Source: Daucus carota subsp. sativus (lineage: Eukaryota; Streptophyta; Magnoliopsida; Apiales; Apiaceae). Taken from it: a stretch of 64,000 bases of DNA. Shown one piece after another: positions 45,220 to 59,309 of the stretch (position 1 is the stretch's first letter; every line of letters begins with the position of its first letter). The notes under the pieces were generated by a model. It saw only the letters and a program-made list of their open reading frames with translations, was not told the origin of the DNA and did not search any database. The DNA lies in NCBI RefSeq assembly GCF_001625215.2, contig NC_030388.2, positions 26,524,558-26,588,557 on the forward strand. Direction: 5' to 3'. The position numbers and the translations under genes are program-made.

Positions 45220-47296
45220 TTTCAACTCAAAGTTGGGCTTTCTGCTCTGTTAGAGACTTGGAATTCAATTTTTCAAAGGGGTTTAGCAAATTACAGTAGC
45301 TGCTAGGGCTTTAATCAATTTTAATTTCGAGTGTTTAAAATTGGAGATCCGGGATCTGAATTTCGGGTATGAGACGGTGTTGGCCCGACCCATGATTTGT
45401 TTAATTAATTGTTTTGCCATGGTGTTGGGATTTGTTTGGTTTTGGCGTTTTGCAGACAATGTTACTCCTTCTGTCCCCTCAATTGTTCACGGAGACCAAG
45501 ACAATGTATGAAAAATGAGTAAAATTAGATGAAAAATGGGTAAAGTGGTGGGATCTATCAATATTTAATAATAGATTTGAGATAGTGGAGGAAAGTAGTG
45601 GGTGTAATAGTAGTTTTTATTGTTAAATATGAGATAGTGGGGGAAGAGAGTGGGTGTAATGATGAGAAAAACTTACTATTTATGATAATGTAAAGAAATG
45701 AGAGGGACATCCCAAAATAATAACTGTAAACAAATGAGAGGGACAGAGGAAGTACAACATACGTAAACTTTTATTTTTTTAATTTAACAATATTTTTATA
45801 TATTTTATAGATATTATGGATTTGATTTATGTTAAATCAAAAATATTTGGCTGGATGTTATATAGTTCATAGAAGTTACTTTTTTTTTTGAGTGCATCAT
45901 ATAAGTTACTTTTAATTTAAGTACAATACTCTAAAATCTCATAAATATGAAGAAATTTTCAAAATAATAAAATATGTTAAATAATTTTATAAAATTATGA
46001 AATTTTAGATATTATTAATTCCTTTTGATCCCATAAAAAGATACTACTGCTGTATTTTATCTCAAATTTCACGACGAATACTATTTCAAGAACAATCTTC
46101 ATTTGGGATGGCATGTGATTCAACAAAGGAAATTGATGCTATTCGGAGATTTTTTTTATTACATTCCGCAGAAAGTATATGACTAAATATAATTATTTTG
46201 TTAGATTCGTATTTATAAGTATTTTAATATAATGAAGTTTTTATATTTTATATTAATATATAATTAAAGATATTAATAATCAAAAGTGTGTTTGGCAAAC
46301 ATAATAAAGACAAACAAGAAAAGTATTAAGAGACGGATAAAGTAAATTTTTGCTTTGGTGACCTAACCGTGTACGGTGAAGCTTAATGATTTTCTGTATT
46401 GTTTTATAAATAAAAGATTGATTTTTTTTTATTTTGATATTCATTATCTGAAATATTATATTCAGTTCGATAAAATAATCAAAATTATTTTAATTTTAAT
46501 TAATTCATTATAATTTCTGAACTGACTCATACGCGAATCAATTTGATTATGACAGAATAATTAGCCTTGCAATCAATCAAGTGAGCTTCATTTCATTTTC
46601 CAATTCCAGAATTGTAAATATTCACACACGGTTGTCTAAGGCAATTGTCTGTATGGCAGTTTGAATCATCCTATACCTTCTGCAACAATACTAGTCACCC
46701 GAATTTCATTATGCTTAAACTCGGATTGTTAGAAATATGCAAAATTAAACCCTGAGTCAGAACCAATTTAAACTCAAATATGCTGTTCACTTCTGCCTCT
46801 ATGGTTTAATTTACATTTTACAGTAATTGCTGAGCCACTCGTTTTACTAGCACTGTAAACTAGTGTGCCAGTTCACGAGATGTTTGTTATTATGCTCATG
46901 AGTTCCAACAGCATAAAAAGTAAAATCCTGTATTTAACATAACAATGCTGAACTCCTTTCTATGTCTGTCTTTAAGAAATATCAACTGATAAACTCCGAA
47001 CCGTGTTTTGATCTAGCGCATAGAATTTGAGTTAATTTTCTTACTATTTTTCACAAGCGTAGAACTAAAATCACGCTGCCATGTGCCCCATAACAACGGA
47101 TAAACAGAAACATATTTATGATTACTATTATTATACAATCATATAGGTAAGCTTGAATTGCATACCACTAACAACATAATTAATACTTAAAACTCTGAGA
47201 GAGAAAAAAAAAAAAAAAAAAGAATTACTAATTACTACAAAGAAGTCTTTTAAGAGACCAAAACTTCATTTAAGTTCATGCAAGAAACTGATTTTC
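45220..47296. other. TPR promoter side and downstream region of the CXC gene
   Basis: The TPR gene's 5'UTR and promoter are expected just above 45220. A Stowaway-type MITE occupies 45465-45752. The remainder is AT-rich, with an A-run near 47205-47222 and the 3'UTR of the CXC gene (about 47000-47296). No further gene seen. Confidence 0.55.
45465..45752. mobile_element. Stowaway-type MITE (288 bp) in the TPR promoter
   Basis: Ends CTCCTTCTGTCCCCTCAATT / AAATGAGAGGGACAGAGGAAG, with TA duplications at 45463-45464 and 45753-45754. It sits about 250 bp upstream of the TPR ATG. Confidence 0.75.
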
Positions 47297-50200
47297 TCAG
47301 TGCTTAGGGGTGAGTGAAGGAAATGAAGGAATGGACTGTAGTATTAACTTACGGCTGCTTCTCTGTCCAGGAGACAATCCAATGGATTGAGGAGGAGAAA
47401 CTCTCTTACTGTTGGGAGAACCAGACTTGACACCACTGTTCGGAGAAGCATTTCTCTGGAGTATCTCTGGCATTTCCTCTTTCCGGTCATGGATGTTGGC
47501 TAGAGGCTGAATAGAATTCAGCTTTCCAAACCTTGGAGTACCATATAATCCTGAGGAGGATCCTCCAATGGAAAGAAGTGAAGAACGCGGTGGTTTCTTG
47601 CTCTTAGATGAAAAAGGCTGAATTGATGAACTGGCCATATAAAAGTGATGTTAAAAGATTGTAACAACATCTAACCATGCAAAGAACCAGTACGAACTGT
47701 TAAAAGTAATATACCCGCAAATCTGTAAAGGTGTTGCAGGAAGAGCAAAACTTGTTTTCTGCTCTGCATCATTGTGTACTGTAGTTATCTGTAAGCTTCT
47801 ATTAACAGCTCTCTTTTCCTGTTCAGCATCTCCTTCTATTTCGACTTCTGTTTCTGTAGAAGTAGAGCCTACATTATTAGATAATAAAGAACTTCAGTCA
47901 AATATCAGAGTGATGCACGTCACTGATTTATGTCAACTTGGCACCAAAAAAGAGAGTAAAAGAACCAAGTGATTACCATTATAAAAAAGTAAACAACCGA
48001 GTGAGAAAGGGAACAGAGTGGACCAAACTCAATCAATACATGAAACACCTTAAATAGATTTGACGATTAAAACAAACTTACCATCCTTTATACCAAATGC
48101 ATTCTTGCAACCTTCACATCTGCAATTAATGGAGCATCCAACACCACCCTATAGATCCAAAAATACTATGTCAGAATTGGCTTAACAGATAACAGGGACA
48201 CAAAAATGCACCATGAGACAAACCTGATAGCATTCACAATATTTCTTTAGGCAACCAGATTTCTTGCAGTTACATCCTCTTTTATGCCTAGCTGAAGCAG
48301 GAGTCTTGCTGGATTCTTCCTGTACAAATCAAAACATCTGAATGATATACCATAATTACTAAGAAAAACAATAGAGCACATAGCAGGGGACTATTTTCTC
48401 ACCCCAACTTCAATCATAACATCAGAGTTTCGGATTACTTTTGGAGCAAATGCAAGGGGATTGCGAGATTCAATCTGCTTTCTAGTTGCAAGGACAGTGT
48501 CTTCATAAATCGGTTTGTTGAAACATTCTTGGCATGAACATGGTTCCACACAGTAAACACCAGCAGCGAAGCACTCACAGTAGCTGCATAGAGATAGCAG
48601 CATGTTTATTTTTAAACGTGTATAAATAGTTACAAAATTGGTCAACAATTTTAATAACCTTTGTCGTTCTAAATCAGTTCCCCTATCATCTACAGACATT
48701 CTTATCTAGGAGTTTATTTCATGATATTTACCGTACTGTGTCTTCAATCATAATCATTATCTTAAATGGAAAAAAGATGCAATACAATCCAAACTGACGT
48801 GCATCCAACTATCAGCTTCAAGAATCATACAAAAACTACATAAGAGCATTTCTAAGTAGTATATAGAGCATAGATAGTTAAGCTTCATAGAAGCACAGGA
48901 CTGAAATTTTCTGATCACTTGGGCAAGTTTAAAATTGAGATAGAATGTAAAGAGTTAAAGAATTGATGCAGCAAGACCCTAAACAATATTATTAGATAAG
49001 AACTAATGATCCTAATCCTAAACAATAACAGCCTTATGTCAGACTACAACGACAAGTATTACACAAGCAAAAAATATAAATTGATAAGAGAAGTAAGTTT
49101 AATAAGTAAGAACTTACAGCTTCAAACATTTTGATTTCTTACAGTTACAACGCTTACAGGCTTCACTTTCTCCACCGCTGTCCGATCTACGTCTGAAAGA
49201 AGTGATTCATAGTATCACGCATGCAAATTTTAAAAAGTAGAATTCACACATAATACACAATTAATGTACGTACTTCTTCTTCTTTGGGCTACTGTGATCT
49301 AAAACTTCATTGACCATGCATCCTGATCCTAGAGCAGCATTTTCTGCATTCAAAATACCATCTTCAAGAGGACATGTATCGATATCCGAAGAGGTTACAA
49401 CCAAATCACTGTTTACAATTTGTTGACTATTTGACAGATTGAAATAAGCAGCCGATCCACAGACACTTATTGGTTGTCCTCCAGGGGGGAAGGCATCATG
49501 GTTTATAATTTTGTGGTCCACTGATGTTGCTGCAAGTGTATTCAAGTGCAAACCAATTCCTGGTAGTCTGCGCTTAGGGGCATTACTCGCAGGCTTTAAA
49601 GGAACTACACATTTGTCACCGGAAGCAGTATTCTCATTAGACTGCAACAGCATTGAAGAACTACAATTAGAGCCATCATCCACGCGTTTTCTGCGAGAAC
49701 CCACCATCTCAAATACCAGACAGCGTCTTCTCATACCACGTTGAAGATTAGAAGCAATCTGCGCAACCAAAAAAGCAACATGAAAATGATTTAGACAGAC
49801 TGGTAAAATTACAATGAGAAAGTAAATGATTATCAATTCTAAAAAGCAATACGCCAGCAAATAAATTCTCTATTATATGAACTGCCTCATCATAAAATTC
49901 TACTGTTCCAAATGAGGTCTCTTTTTAATTAATGCTACAAAGGGAAAAAAAACTCAATATCATATAGATTTATGTCAAATATTTCAGAATGAGCAATGTT
50001 TTCCGGGTCAATGGAACAATAAACTATAAATATATCTCTAGTATTCCAAAATATATCGAGTCCAGCGGAAAAATCATTATTTAACTAACAAAGATTTGAA
50101 AAGCTTTATACGATCAACGAAAGTCTCATCTTTATAATTGGATAAAATGGAATGGTAAATATTTCTGATAAGAAGCAACATACAGTCAAAGATTATCGAA

Positions 50201-52194
50201 GGCCAAAGAAGAAACGCCCACAGGACTGAAAGACTATAATTCGAGTTACGCTTGAGACAAAATTAAAAATAGACATACTGAAGCAGAGCACAGTAATAAA
50301 TAATAGATAGAACATGACTATGATTCGAGTCACACTTATGACACAAAAAAAAACATAACCAAAGCAAAACACAGTTATAAATAGTAACATAGATCATGCG
50401 AAAGAGAGAAGGCAATAACCAAGTGCTCACCTCATCGTCCACATTATCACCATTGTCACCAGCCACAGGCTTGCTCTGTGAAACAAGTATGTCTTGATCT
50501 GTAACTACTGACATATCACGGCCGCATTCAAGCTGAGAATTGTTATCTGCACTAACTGCATTAACAGCTAAAGGATTTTGTAAATCATTAGTTAAAGAAC
50601 TACAGAAACCCATTCCAGGTTCTATTGATCTTTGACTAGGATCAATTAAAGTCTTCGAATCATTCGGTGTATCAAACAGCAGTAGGTCACCTTCATCAGA
50701 AAATAAATTCTCCCAATCGCATCCTGCAGATTCTTTATTTTCCTGGATATGGCTCGGCCCCTCCAAATGCACTTCTTTTTCTATAGATTCTTTTCCTGGG
50801 CGAATTTGAACATATGGAATAAGTTCTTTAGAAGAGCCGGCCAATTCTGGTATGCAATTGGTTTCCAAGCCACAATGAGAAGCTTTAGCGCAATCAGGGC
50901 TAACACATTCATAGCTTGAGGTTTGTGGGAGCTCAATAGCAACATTTGTTTCATAAAGTGGCTCGGCAGATGATTTACCAGCTACGTCCACATGATTATC
51001 ATTTTGTTGTTGCTCAACATTATGAGGAATGTCAGTAGCTTCTCCACTTTTATCCTCTTTGTCTCCATGACTAGAAGAGAACTCAGAGTTGGATGGGTCA
51101 GAGAACTGATGCCTGAATAAAGAACATGGATCAACAAAAATCTGCAATCTTTATATTATAGTATAATAAAAGGAGATATAACAATTCATCAAGAAAGATT
51201 GTGATTACCTCCTTAACACTCTACTATCCCTCAAAGTACTGACATGAGGTGAAGTGAAAACAGATGGAGGAGATGAAAAGGTAAGCGAGTTAAACGTCTG
51301 AGTAATGTGTACGGACTTCACAGAAGTGATAGGAGAAAGGCTATTGAGATAATTGAAGACGGGGGAATCCTGCAAGTCATAATTCAGAAGAAACTTCACA
51401 TTCACAGCAAATATCACAAACATGAATTGGTAATTTCAGCTGTACTAGGCACGTAATCATGAACAAGCTAACTAACAAAAAATATAGTCAAACTGAACCC
51501 ATGAAGTGTTAAATTTACATTAGCTTTCACAAATATGCATAAGGGTTGTGAGTGATTGAATGCAAAATTAAGAGATTCGACACTGGACAGTGCCATTGTT
51601 TGCTGAAAAACACCAGGACTCATACAACCTAATAGTCTTGAGCTTAAGCAGACACAGACCAACCTAAACACACAATATAATGCCCAATACTCACAGGTAA
51701 ACGAAGCAAAAGCAGATAATATGTCAACATCGATTTCTCCCTCATCCACCACCACATTACACTTTGCAATAACAAAAAATGTAAAAATAATTTCACTAAC
51801 CCCTCCAATTAGTAATCACTTCAACATTATCCAACAATAATAGTAAAAGTGTAAATCACCCAAACTGACAGAAAGAAAAACCCTAATTAGTAGCCACCAA
51901 ACGGATCTCACAAGTTACACCAAATCACTCACAGATTCACACATTCAAGTCAACCCCAATTCAACACACACCAAAAACACCTACAAACCAAAACACCTAC
52001 AAACCAAAACACCACAAAAGCATTTACCGAATTAACAAACACCCAAATCCAACATATCAAACACAGATTCACAACCCCACATCCCCAAATCTTCAAAAAA
52101 CCCCAAAAAAAGTCCCAACTTTAATTAAATCAGAAATCACCTCGAATTTGGAGACAGGGGGAGCGAGTTGATGCTTCCTCTCAGGAGTATCCAT
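47297..52194 (-). CDS. TCX-like: CXC/CPP-type DNA-binding protein, TSO1/TCX-like (10 exons, about 762 aa)
   Basis: Exons (minus strand, in order): 52194-52141, 51369-51209, 51112-50431, 49758-49274, 49192-49118, 48583-48403, 48319-48224, 48148-48082, 47868-47715, 47630-47297. GT-AG introns, phases consistent. N-terminus [18 protein letters not shown], then the conserved [20 protein letters not shown] motif. Two CXC domains: [20 protein letters not shown] (with [13 protein letters not shown]) at about 475-512, and [19 protein letters not shown] (with [15 protein letters not shown]) at about 560-600, joined by the RCR-type spacer [11 protein letters not shown]. The tyrosines of LKLYC and LKKYC match those that contact DNA in LIN54. 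Family role: nuclear regulators binding CHR-type (TTTGAA-like) sites in DREAM/MuvB-like complexes, controlling cell cycle and meristem development. It is somewhat longer than TSO1 (about 695 aa). Confidence 0.93.
51370..52140 (-). other. Intron 1 of the CXC gene (771 bp)
   Basis: Donor GAG|GTGATT at 52140, acceptor CTTGCAG at 51370. The first exon encodes only 18 residues, as is common for this family. Nothing recognised inside. Confidence 0.75.
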
Positions 52195-52289
52195 TACAAC
52201 ACAACCCCCTCTCCCACTCTCACTCTCTCTCTCTGCATTCACACTCTCTTCACCCATTTCTCTACAACCCCACAAAATAAAAACACACA

Positions 52290-52324
52290 CCCACCCTCTA
52301 TCTCTCTATCTCTCTATCTCTATC

Positions 52325-52370
<46 letters not shown>
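52290..52370. repeat. (CT)n / (ATCTCT)n microsatellite in the CXC gene leader
   Basis: On the coding strand this is a GA-rich tract about 100-180 bp upstream of the ATG, a frequent feature of plant 5'UTRs/core promoters and a possible GAGA-type site. Confidence 0.75.
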
Positions 52371-52372
<2 letters not shown>

Positions 52373-54380
52373 TGTGAGTATATTTGAGAAGGGGGGAGGG
52401 CGGGAGAAGAGGGGAGTAAATAGAAAAGAGATTTTCTCGTGCCGAGGGAAACACCCCCAACCCCACACTGGTCCAACACACACTTTCACACACACTGATT
52501 AAAGAAGCAATGCACTGTGATGTTTGTATGTATTTGTATCTTCTCTCTCTCTGTGTGTAGGTTTTTTAAGTGCGAATTATAGAGGTGAAAAAAGTAACGT
52601 ACACTGTAATTTACTGGGAAATGTTTTACTGCAAGCGGTCCGGTTTATTTATTTATTAAGATTTTTAATGGAGCAGTCTTGAGAAGGTCAATGTCTCTAA
52701 TAAAAAATTAACAAAATTAACAAAATTTTTGGTGTTGAGTGAGCTGTGTTAAGTATATCCATAGGTTTGTGAGTTATCGACTAATTTAATTGAGGATCCT
52801 ATGAGACAGTATTACAGTGAGGCAAATTTAGTTCATAATCACAAAAAATATGTGAATATTTTAATACATGTTATTAAAAAAATGAGAAAAGACCTCATAT
52901 CTCACTAAAAACACAAGTGATGTCCCAAATAAGAGAATCGAGAAAATAATCTCAAATATCATTTATTAACACAGTGTAGTTTAGTGTATTTAATTTGAAA
53001 GGAAATGTTGGATCATATAGCATTCGGTTCTGTTATGTCCCAACCGAACGATACACGATATAGCCTTGTATTTGTTTAATCCCATCAAAACCTCTGCATC
53101 CTGTAGTGTTTTGTTGTTTTAACCTATCAAACAGAACGTTACATCTAATAGCGTTGTGTTCTTGTGACCTAACATTATATCATATAACGTTAATAAGTGA
53201 TATCGAGGGTCAATTTTTCAAATCGTGATATCTGAGATATTAATGTTTCAAATTGTGATAGTGAAAACCAACACCCTTAAAAAATTATACGAAGATAGTA
53301 ATGTTTCGGATGAGATTTGAAATCGGTTGATATTTTTCATTTTGTATATAAAGTTGAAGTCAATTTACAAGTAACTTACACGTATTCGGGATAATATTGG
53401 AGGTGGAAGATCGAAACTACATCCTAATCATAAAATATTTATCTATTAGTATATAAGTTTATTGATTTAAAAATCATTATTGTGTATAATTTCAGGTGAT
53501 ATATCACTAATCAAATGCACTACTGTATAGTATAGATGGGTATTCATTTTGTCCCGCTCAATCCCGATCCTGCTCCGTTCGAGTCAGGATTTTAGGGATA
53601 TGATAAAAATATATCATATTTTATAACTTTTCATTCTTTTATTAAAATATAAAATTTGCTGAAATCCCGCGAAGATCTTCGTTCCCTGTTTGAGGCGGAG
53701 ATCGGGAAAAAAATTAATCCCCGAGATTCGGTCCTACCCCGATTCGCCCCGTGCCCATCCTTATTGCATACAGTAGATTATATAATTTGAGAGCCTCAAA
53801 ATATTATGTCCACACGTATGTGATAAAGATGGGTGAACACCGTGACAAGCGATTCTTCTATACTTTTATCATCAAACGTTTGTTATCCCGTGAATTCTAA
53901 TTTTTTATGTTTGTATATGATATCGATAGTTGGTAGATTAATAATTTAGTGAAAGCAGAGAATTACTTCAATGACCAAAAAGACAAAATAGAGAATTACA
54001 GTGGAAATGATTTAAAAAAATTAATAAACAGATAGACATCTACGAACCCTTGTTTGTATGAAGTGACAACGAGTTTGGTAAATGTATACCACAAGAAGTG
54101 AAGCTCATTGGAATAGATTGGAAACGTTTTGACTTTTTGTTCATAAGAATTTGCATGTTGAGTTTGGTTTTTATGAGAAGTTGCACAAGTAAACAATAGG
54201 GTGGGTGCGTGCACCGTACGTAGAGGTGGACCGCTGAATTGATAGACCAGATCACCAGAACGAACCTATTCAAGGTTTGCGGACTACGGAGCATGGAGGC
54301 GCAGAGGGTGCCGGCTTGGTTTTGACCTTAAACTGTTATCGAACCCGTATTTCGGTTCAATCTAATTTTTATATGAGTTC
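52371..54380. other. Promoter side of the CXC gene and AT-rich intergenic DNA
   Basis: The proximal 250 bp should hold the promoter of the CXC gene. The rest shows no gene; a possible hAT-like MITE is at 53533-53762. Confidence 0.5.
53533..53762. mobile_element. Possible hAT-like MITE (about 230 bp)
   Basis: Ends 'gatgggtattcattttgtcc' and 'cgattcgccccgtgcccatc' are imperfect inverted copies of the GGATGGGCACGGG type found in plant hAT MITEs. The target duplication is not clear. Confidence 0.4.
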
Positions 54381-54382
54381 TA

Positions 54383-54617
54383 CTCCCTCTGTCCTATTTT
54401 AACTGATGTTTGACTTTTTAACACGTATATTGAGGTGTAAAAAAATAATATCTACGCTTGATAAAAAATTTCAATTCTTATATCAAATAAAAATTTAGAC
54501 TCTAAACTTTTATTTGATATAAATTTTATAAAAAATAATTATGTTTTAATGTGTTTTTTCTAACACCTTAGAATACGTGTAAAAAAGTCAAAAGCAGTTA
54601 AAATGGGACGGAGGGAG
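54383..54617. mobile_element. Stowaway MITE (235 bp)
   Basis: TIRs CTCCCTCTGTCCTATTTTAA / TTAAAATGGGACGGAGGGAG, with TA at 54381-54382 and 54618-54619. Same family as 12444-12669; this copy has the better-kept ends. Confidence 0.9.
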
Positions 54618-54642
54618 TATATGATAACAATCGTACCCGAAA

Positions 54643-55248
54643 GGGAAAATTAATTCTAAAGTCCTTGAATTATATGCACTTTTTTTTAGGTCCTTGACTA
54701 TAAATGTCAATTTATAAGTAATTCAACTCTTGATTTTTTTCTACTTGGGTCTTTCCGTTAGATCTGTTTTGACGTCGTTAGTTTTTCCGGCGAACTTGGT
54801 CGGAAAAGCTCAAATCCGGTGAGTTCGAATTTTCCGACGAGGCTAATTTGAACATTAAAAATCACAAAAATTATATGAACATGCTCATAATCACACGATC
54901 TATCAATCTATATCATTATAATTCGAATAAAAGCTATTAAAATGAAAACTAATATTCAACTCAAAATTCGGAAATTACCAAACTAAATTTTGATGGTATA
55001 AATGGATAGGGGATTAAAAAACGAGCAATTTGATTACTCAAGTTTCAAATTTGGATACCGAATTCACCTTCAAAGTTATCTTTGATTCTCATGAACTTAA
55101 GAAGAACTAACGGCGTCAAACCAGATCTAACGGAAGGACCCAAATAGAAAAAAATTAAGAGTTGAATTAGTTATGAATTGACATTTATAGTTCAGGGACC
55201 TAGAAAAAAAAGTGTCTATAGTTTAGGGACTTTAGAATTAATTTTCCC
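54643..55248. mobile_element. MULE-like MITE (606 bp)
   Basis: TIRs of about 150 bp: GGGAAAATTAATTCTAAAGT at the left and its inverse at the right (actttagaattaattttccc). The arms share 'gtccttgactataaatgtca' and 'cttccgttagatctg'. Flanks tacccgaaa (54634-54642) and taaccgaaa (55249-55257) agree at 8 of 9 bases, fitting a 9-bp target duplication. No coding. Confidence 0.75.
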
Positions 55249-55257
55249 TAACCGAAA

Positions 55258-55999
55258 AGATCAAATGGTTTTTTGGGTTCGGTCTGTTCACCAGTTTCGT
55301 TTTTTTAAGTTTAAAATTATTTATTATAATATATGAATATATGAATAATCATAATATTGAAATTTATTAAATGTGTGGGATTTAATTTTATTAATAACAA
55401 AAATTTATGGATATAGAATGAAGATAATGGTTTAGAAATTAAAAGAATAAATTATTTTTAAAATCACATAAAGTATACAAAAATAATAGAGTATTGGAAC
55501 ACATAATTGGATAAAATATAATCTAATCATCTAATTTATAAATTTTTATTCCACGATATTTGTAGATATCCGACAATCTGCGGATTACGTTTTACAACAT
55601 AAATATTATAATCAAAAGATAACAATAACTTTTATAAATAGCATGACACTATGTTCTGCGGTATAACTCATAAACAAAACAATAATCTCAGCACTTGTTA
55701 AAATTGAAAATTTTAGTGATTAATTGATAATTATATTTAAAATTACTTATAAAAGATTAATTATTTAATTTGAATGCTTTGATATTATCTATTTTAGAAT
55801 AAACAATTATAACTAACATTTCAATACTTCAATTTATTTTGTGCTTGGTAGAAAATGAGATGTTATACAGTGACCATTGGGACTTGGGTCACATCCCGAG
55901 TACTTTTAGAAATCGGGTGACGCACCAAATTTCGAATTTAAAAATAAGTCGAATTATACTGGTCCGAATACAAGAATTTGGATAATCCACAAATCCATC
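55258..55999. other. AT-rich intergenic DNA
   Basis: No gene or element recognised. Confidence 0.6.
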
Positions 56000-56004
56000 A
56001 TAAG

Positions 56005-58598
56005 TGTGACGCCCCGGCCCGGGATGACCTCAGCAACACGACCCGGGGTGTCATTCTACTGAACACACCGAAATACATCTTCATAATCTCAAACTTTAAC
56101 ATAACTTAAAGGCATATTTTACCTTACATCAGAGTCTTACATCACTCTTCTAAAAGTTCACAAATATTTCTTTCGATTACATAATACTTCTCCTAAACTT
56201 CTACTTGCAAATCCAATCAAGTCTAGCACTTCGGTTCATCACACTTTTACTCTTGCCTGAATATCCTTCTCCAGAATTCTTCCCTGTAAGGTTAGTGCAT
56301 AAAAAGGGATGAGCTCATGAAGCTCAGTAAGCATATACGTACATTCCAACTGAGTTTTATTCACAAAACTTGGTGAACCAAATCAATATTTCATCAAAGT
56401 CATCAAAACAGTTTCACACATCAAGATGAGTATGAGTATTCAAACACGTTCAAAGTTCACACGTTCTACTGTTGGGGATCCCGGCCAGCTAAACAATTGG
56501 TTTAGCTTTCCTTCCCGAAGGAAGTATCATACTTACTTCCCGAAGGAAGCATCACACACAGAACAAATGTAAGAATACTCATTTCTCATCAGAAGTCATC
56601 AACAAAATGTTCACCGAAACATCATAAAATATCACAGTGAAGGGTACAGTATATACTTACAGTGCACCACGTTCCAGTTTAAGTTGATTACTCAATCTCG
56701 CCTTCCAGATAATCAATCTTCTATATCACAAAATAATAAATTTAGAATCTTATCTTATAAGGACAATCTCGTAGAATCTACTTATAATTCCTCATTTAAT
56801 ATTTACTTAGATCGTTTCTCATTTATTCTAAATTACCCTTTTTATTCAATAAATCCACTAATTTAGTTAAGTATTTATTAAATCAACCAAATTATAAATC
56901 TATTTAATATATCTCAAATCCAAAATTAGGCATCACCATCAAATCCGAAATATTATTTACTTAAATTTTCATGTTTTACACTTTTACTAATTCCATTGTT
57001 TAATCCCTCAAATTATTTAAATACTAATATTCAATATTCTAGCCAATGAGGAGCTGACACATCATCATCTTCTACAACACACCCATCTAGTTTCTCTCTC
57101 CCCGAAGTCAACACCCATAGCCAAACTTTGACCAACCATAACTCCCTCATTTTTCATCCAAATCATATGATTCAAGAGTCGATTCCATCTATTTTTTCAC
57201 AAGGAATCCAAATATGTATTTTATTTTACAATCCGACACTAAATTAGTGCACAGCGGATTATTATCAGAACCCATTTTTAATAAAATTACTAAACTGCCC
57301 CTCAACTCCTCTCCCTCATCTCTCCTTCTTTCTGCCCAGCAGCCACGCTCCGGCGATTCGCCGCCTCAGCTCCGCCTTCGACCTCCCTCTCCCTCCAGTT
57401 CTCTCTCTCTCTCTCTACACACACCCAACTCGACACACACAACCCATTAGCCAACTCAATTTCTCGCTCACTGTCTCTCCTCTCACTACTCCGATCAGCC
57501 GCCGATGAGACATTGCCGGCGAGCTCCGCTCGGCGGTGCTCCGGCCTATCTCTCTCCGGCAGCCATCCTCCCAACCAACACTCTCTCCCAACAATCAAAA
57601 TCCAACCTCAATTAATTCAGCTTTACCAAGTCAACACCAAAAACCAAAATTATGAATAACCCTAATTAAGTTTTTGGAGTTTAATTTCTACAACTTTGCA
57701 CACGGATGTAAATATTAAGTTATAAACATGAATTATAAACCACCTTTCTTATGAATTTTACTATATTAAATTATTAATACACCATATGTGGTCCCAGTAG
57801 AGAAGTGAAAGCATGCTCCTTCATTTACCATAAATATATATGTATTTGAAGCACAAGACTAGACCATTACCTCTTTTAAGTTGTTTTAATTCTCTTTTCC
57901 TTTTAATCTCCCAAAGCTTTCTTTCTGCCGGACTTTCTTCACTTGTTTTCTTCTCCTCGGCTCACTTTTTAACTTCTTTTATCCAACAAAACTCTAGGCA
58001 CCCCAAAGTTGGGTTTTTATAGAGCTCCCCTTAATTGCGATTACTCCTAATATCCATTAATTAATTTTTAACTATGCACTTTGCTTGGCCGCCAAGTATC
58101 GAGACTTGGGCACCAAGTGATTATGCTTGCGTTCCAAGTTTCGTAACTTGTTCCCTAAGTTCCGTCTCACTATTAATAATTCCCACTTCATTTATACTTT
58201 TCATAATTGTGAATATGAAATAATTAAATCTTTGTACAAAATAATTAAATAAGTATATTATTAACTATTTTAATATTTTCTAATCAATCCCCAAATTTAT
58301 AAAATAATAGAAATAATCATCTTGGCTAAAACGTAATATTTATTCACAAGTCATTAAATAAATATTCATGTCTACTATACCTTTCATATGAACGCAGCTA
58401 TCGCGTTAATATACATATTTAAATTAACGACAGGCCCACACCAAATAATATTACGTGTTTTCTAGAATTCTTAAAACTACGACCTTAATATTTCCCGCAT
58501 TATAAATCTTATTAAATCCGAGACTAATAAAATAGTCCTTTTTGCACAATAAATAATTAAATTAAATAATCATACTTGTAAATTTCACGGGTGTTACA
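56005..58598 (-). repeat. 3' LTR (2594 bp)
   Basis: Left LTR; the 3' LTR in element orientation. Contains a CT-rich, GC-richer stretch at 57300-57600 and short open frames that recur identically in the other LTR; none resembles a known protein. Confidence 0.93.
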
Positions 58599-58609
58599 CT
58601 CTTCCCTCC

Positions 58610-59300
58610 TTATAGGATTCCGTCCTCGGAATCCCGATTGGTGCTAAACAACTCTGGTTGCACTAACGTCTCATAAATCCTTCCCTCCTTATGCTTTAAA
58701 TTCTTAACTTCTAATCCTAGCTTTTCCATTTCTCGAATCAATTCATGTGGTAACGACATAACATTAACTCTTTCTTTTCTACTTAATGCATCATCAACTA
58801 AATTTGCTTTCCCTGTGTGATAGTTAATCGTACAGTCATAGTTCTTTATCAATTCTAACCATCTCATTTTTGTCTCATATTTAACTTCTTTTGAGTAAAC
58901 AAGTATTTTCAACTCTTATGATCTGTAAATATCTCACACTTCTCACCATAGCAGTAATGTCACCAAATCTTTAAAGCAGATACTATAGCAGTTAATTCTA
59001 GGTCATGGGTAGGATATCTCAATCCGTAGTCCTTAAGTTGTCCAGAAGCATATGTTATCACTTTTCCATGTTGCATAAGAACACATCCTATTCATAAAAT
59101 CCATAAATGCTATAGGTGGATTAGTCAATCCGAAGGCATCTCTTAAAACTTACAATGTTCATATCGGGTCCTCAAGTCCACCTTAGGTATATTTTTAGGC
59201 TTAATCCCTAATTGATGGTATTCAGATCTCAAATCTAGCTTATAAAAGTAAGACGTTCTCTTCAATCGATCAAACAAATCAACAACCTTAGGTAAGGGTT
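58610..59300 (-). pseudogene. Ty3/gypsy pol remnant: RT piece fused to RNase H
   Basis: Minus-strand segments: RT ([36 protein letters not shown]) at about 59110-59290, then directly RNase H ([37 protein letters not shown]; and YHTGKANLVDDALSRKE near 58800). The jump from FMDFMNR to VLMQHG removes the RT segment that carries the YxDD catalytic motif. Frames are also interrupted (the segment before VLMQHG and the one from MKILVYSKEV lie in different frames). Non-functional; no integrase follows. Confidence 0.85.
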
Positions 59301-59309
59301 ATATTATAT

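Noticed and set aside
57302-57598. 98-codon open frame, repeated at 61504
   Set aside because: It is part of an LTR, so it repeats because the LTR does; biased composition and no known domain.
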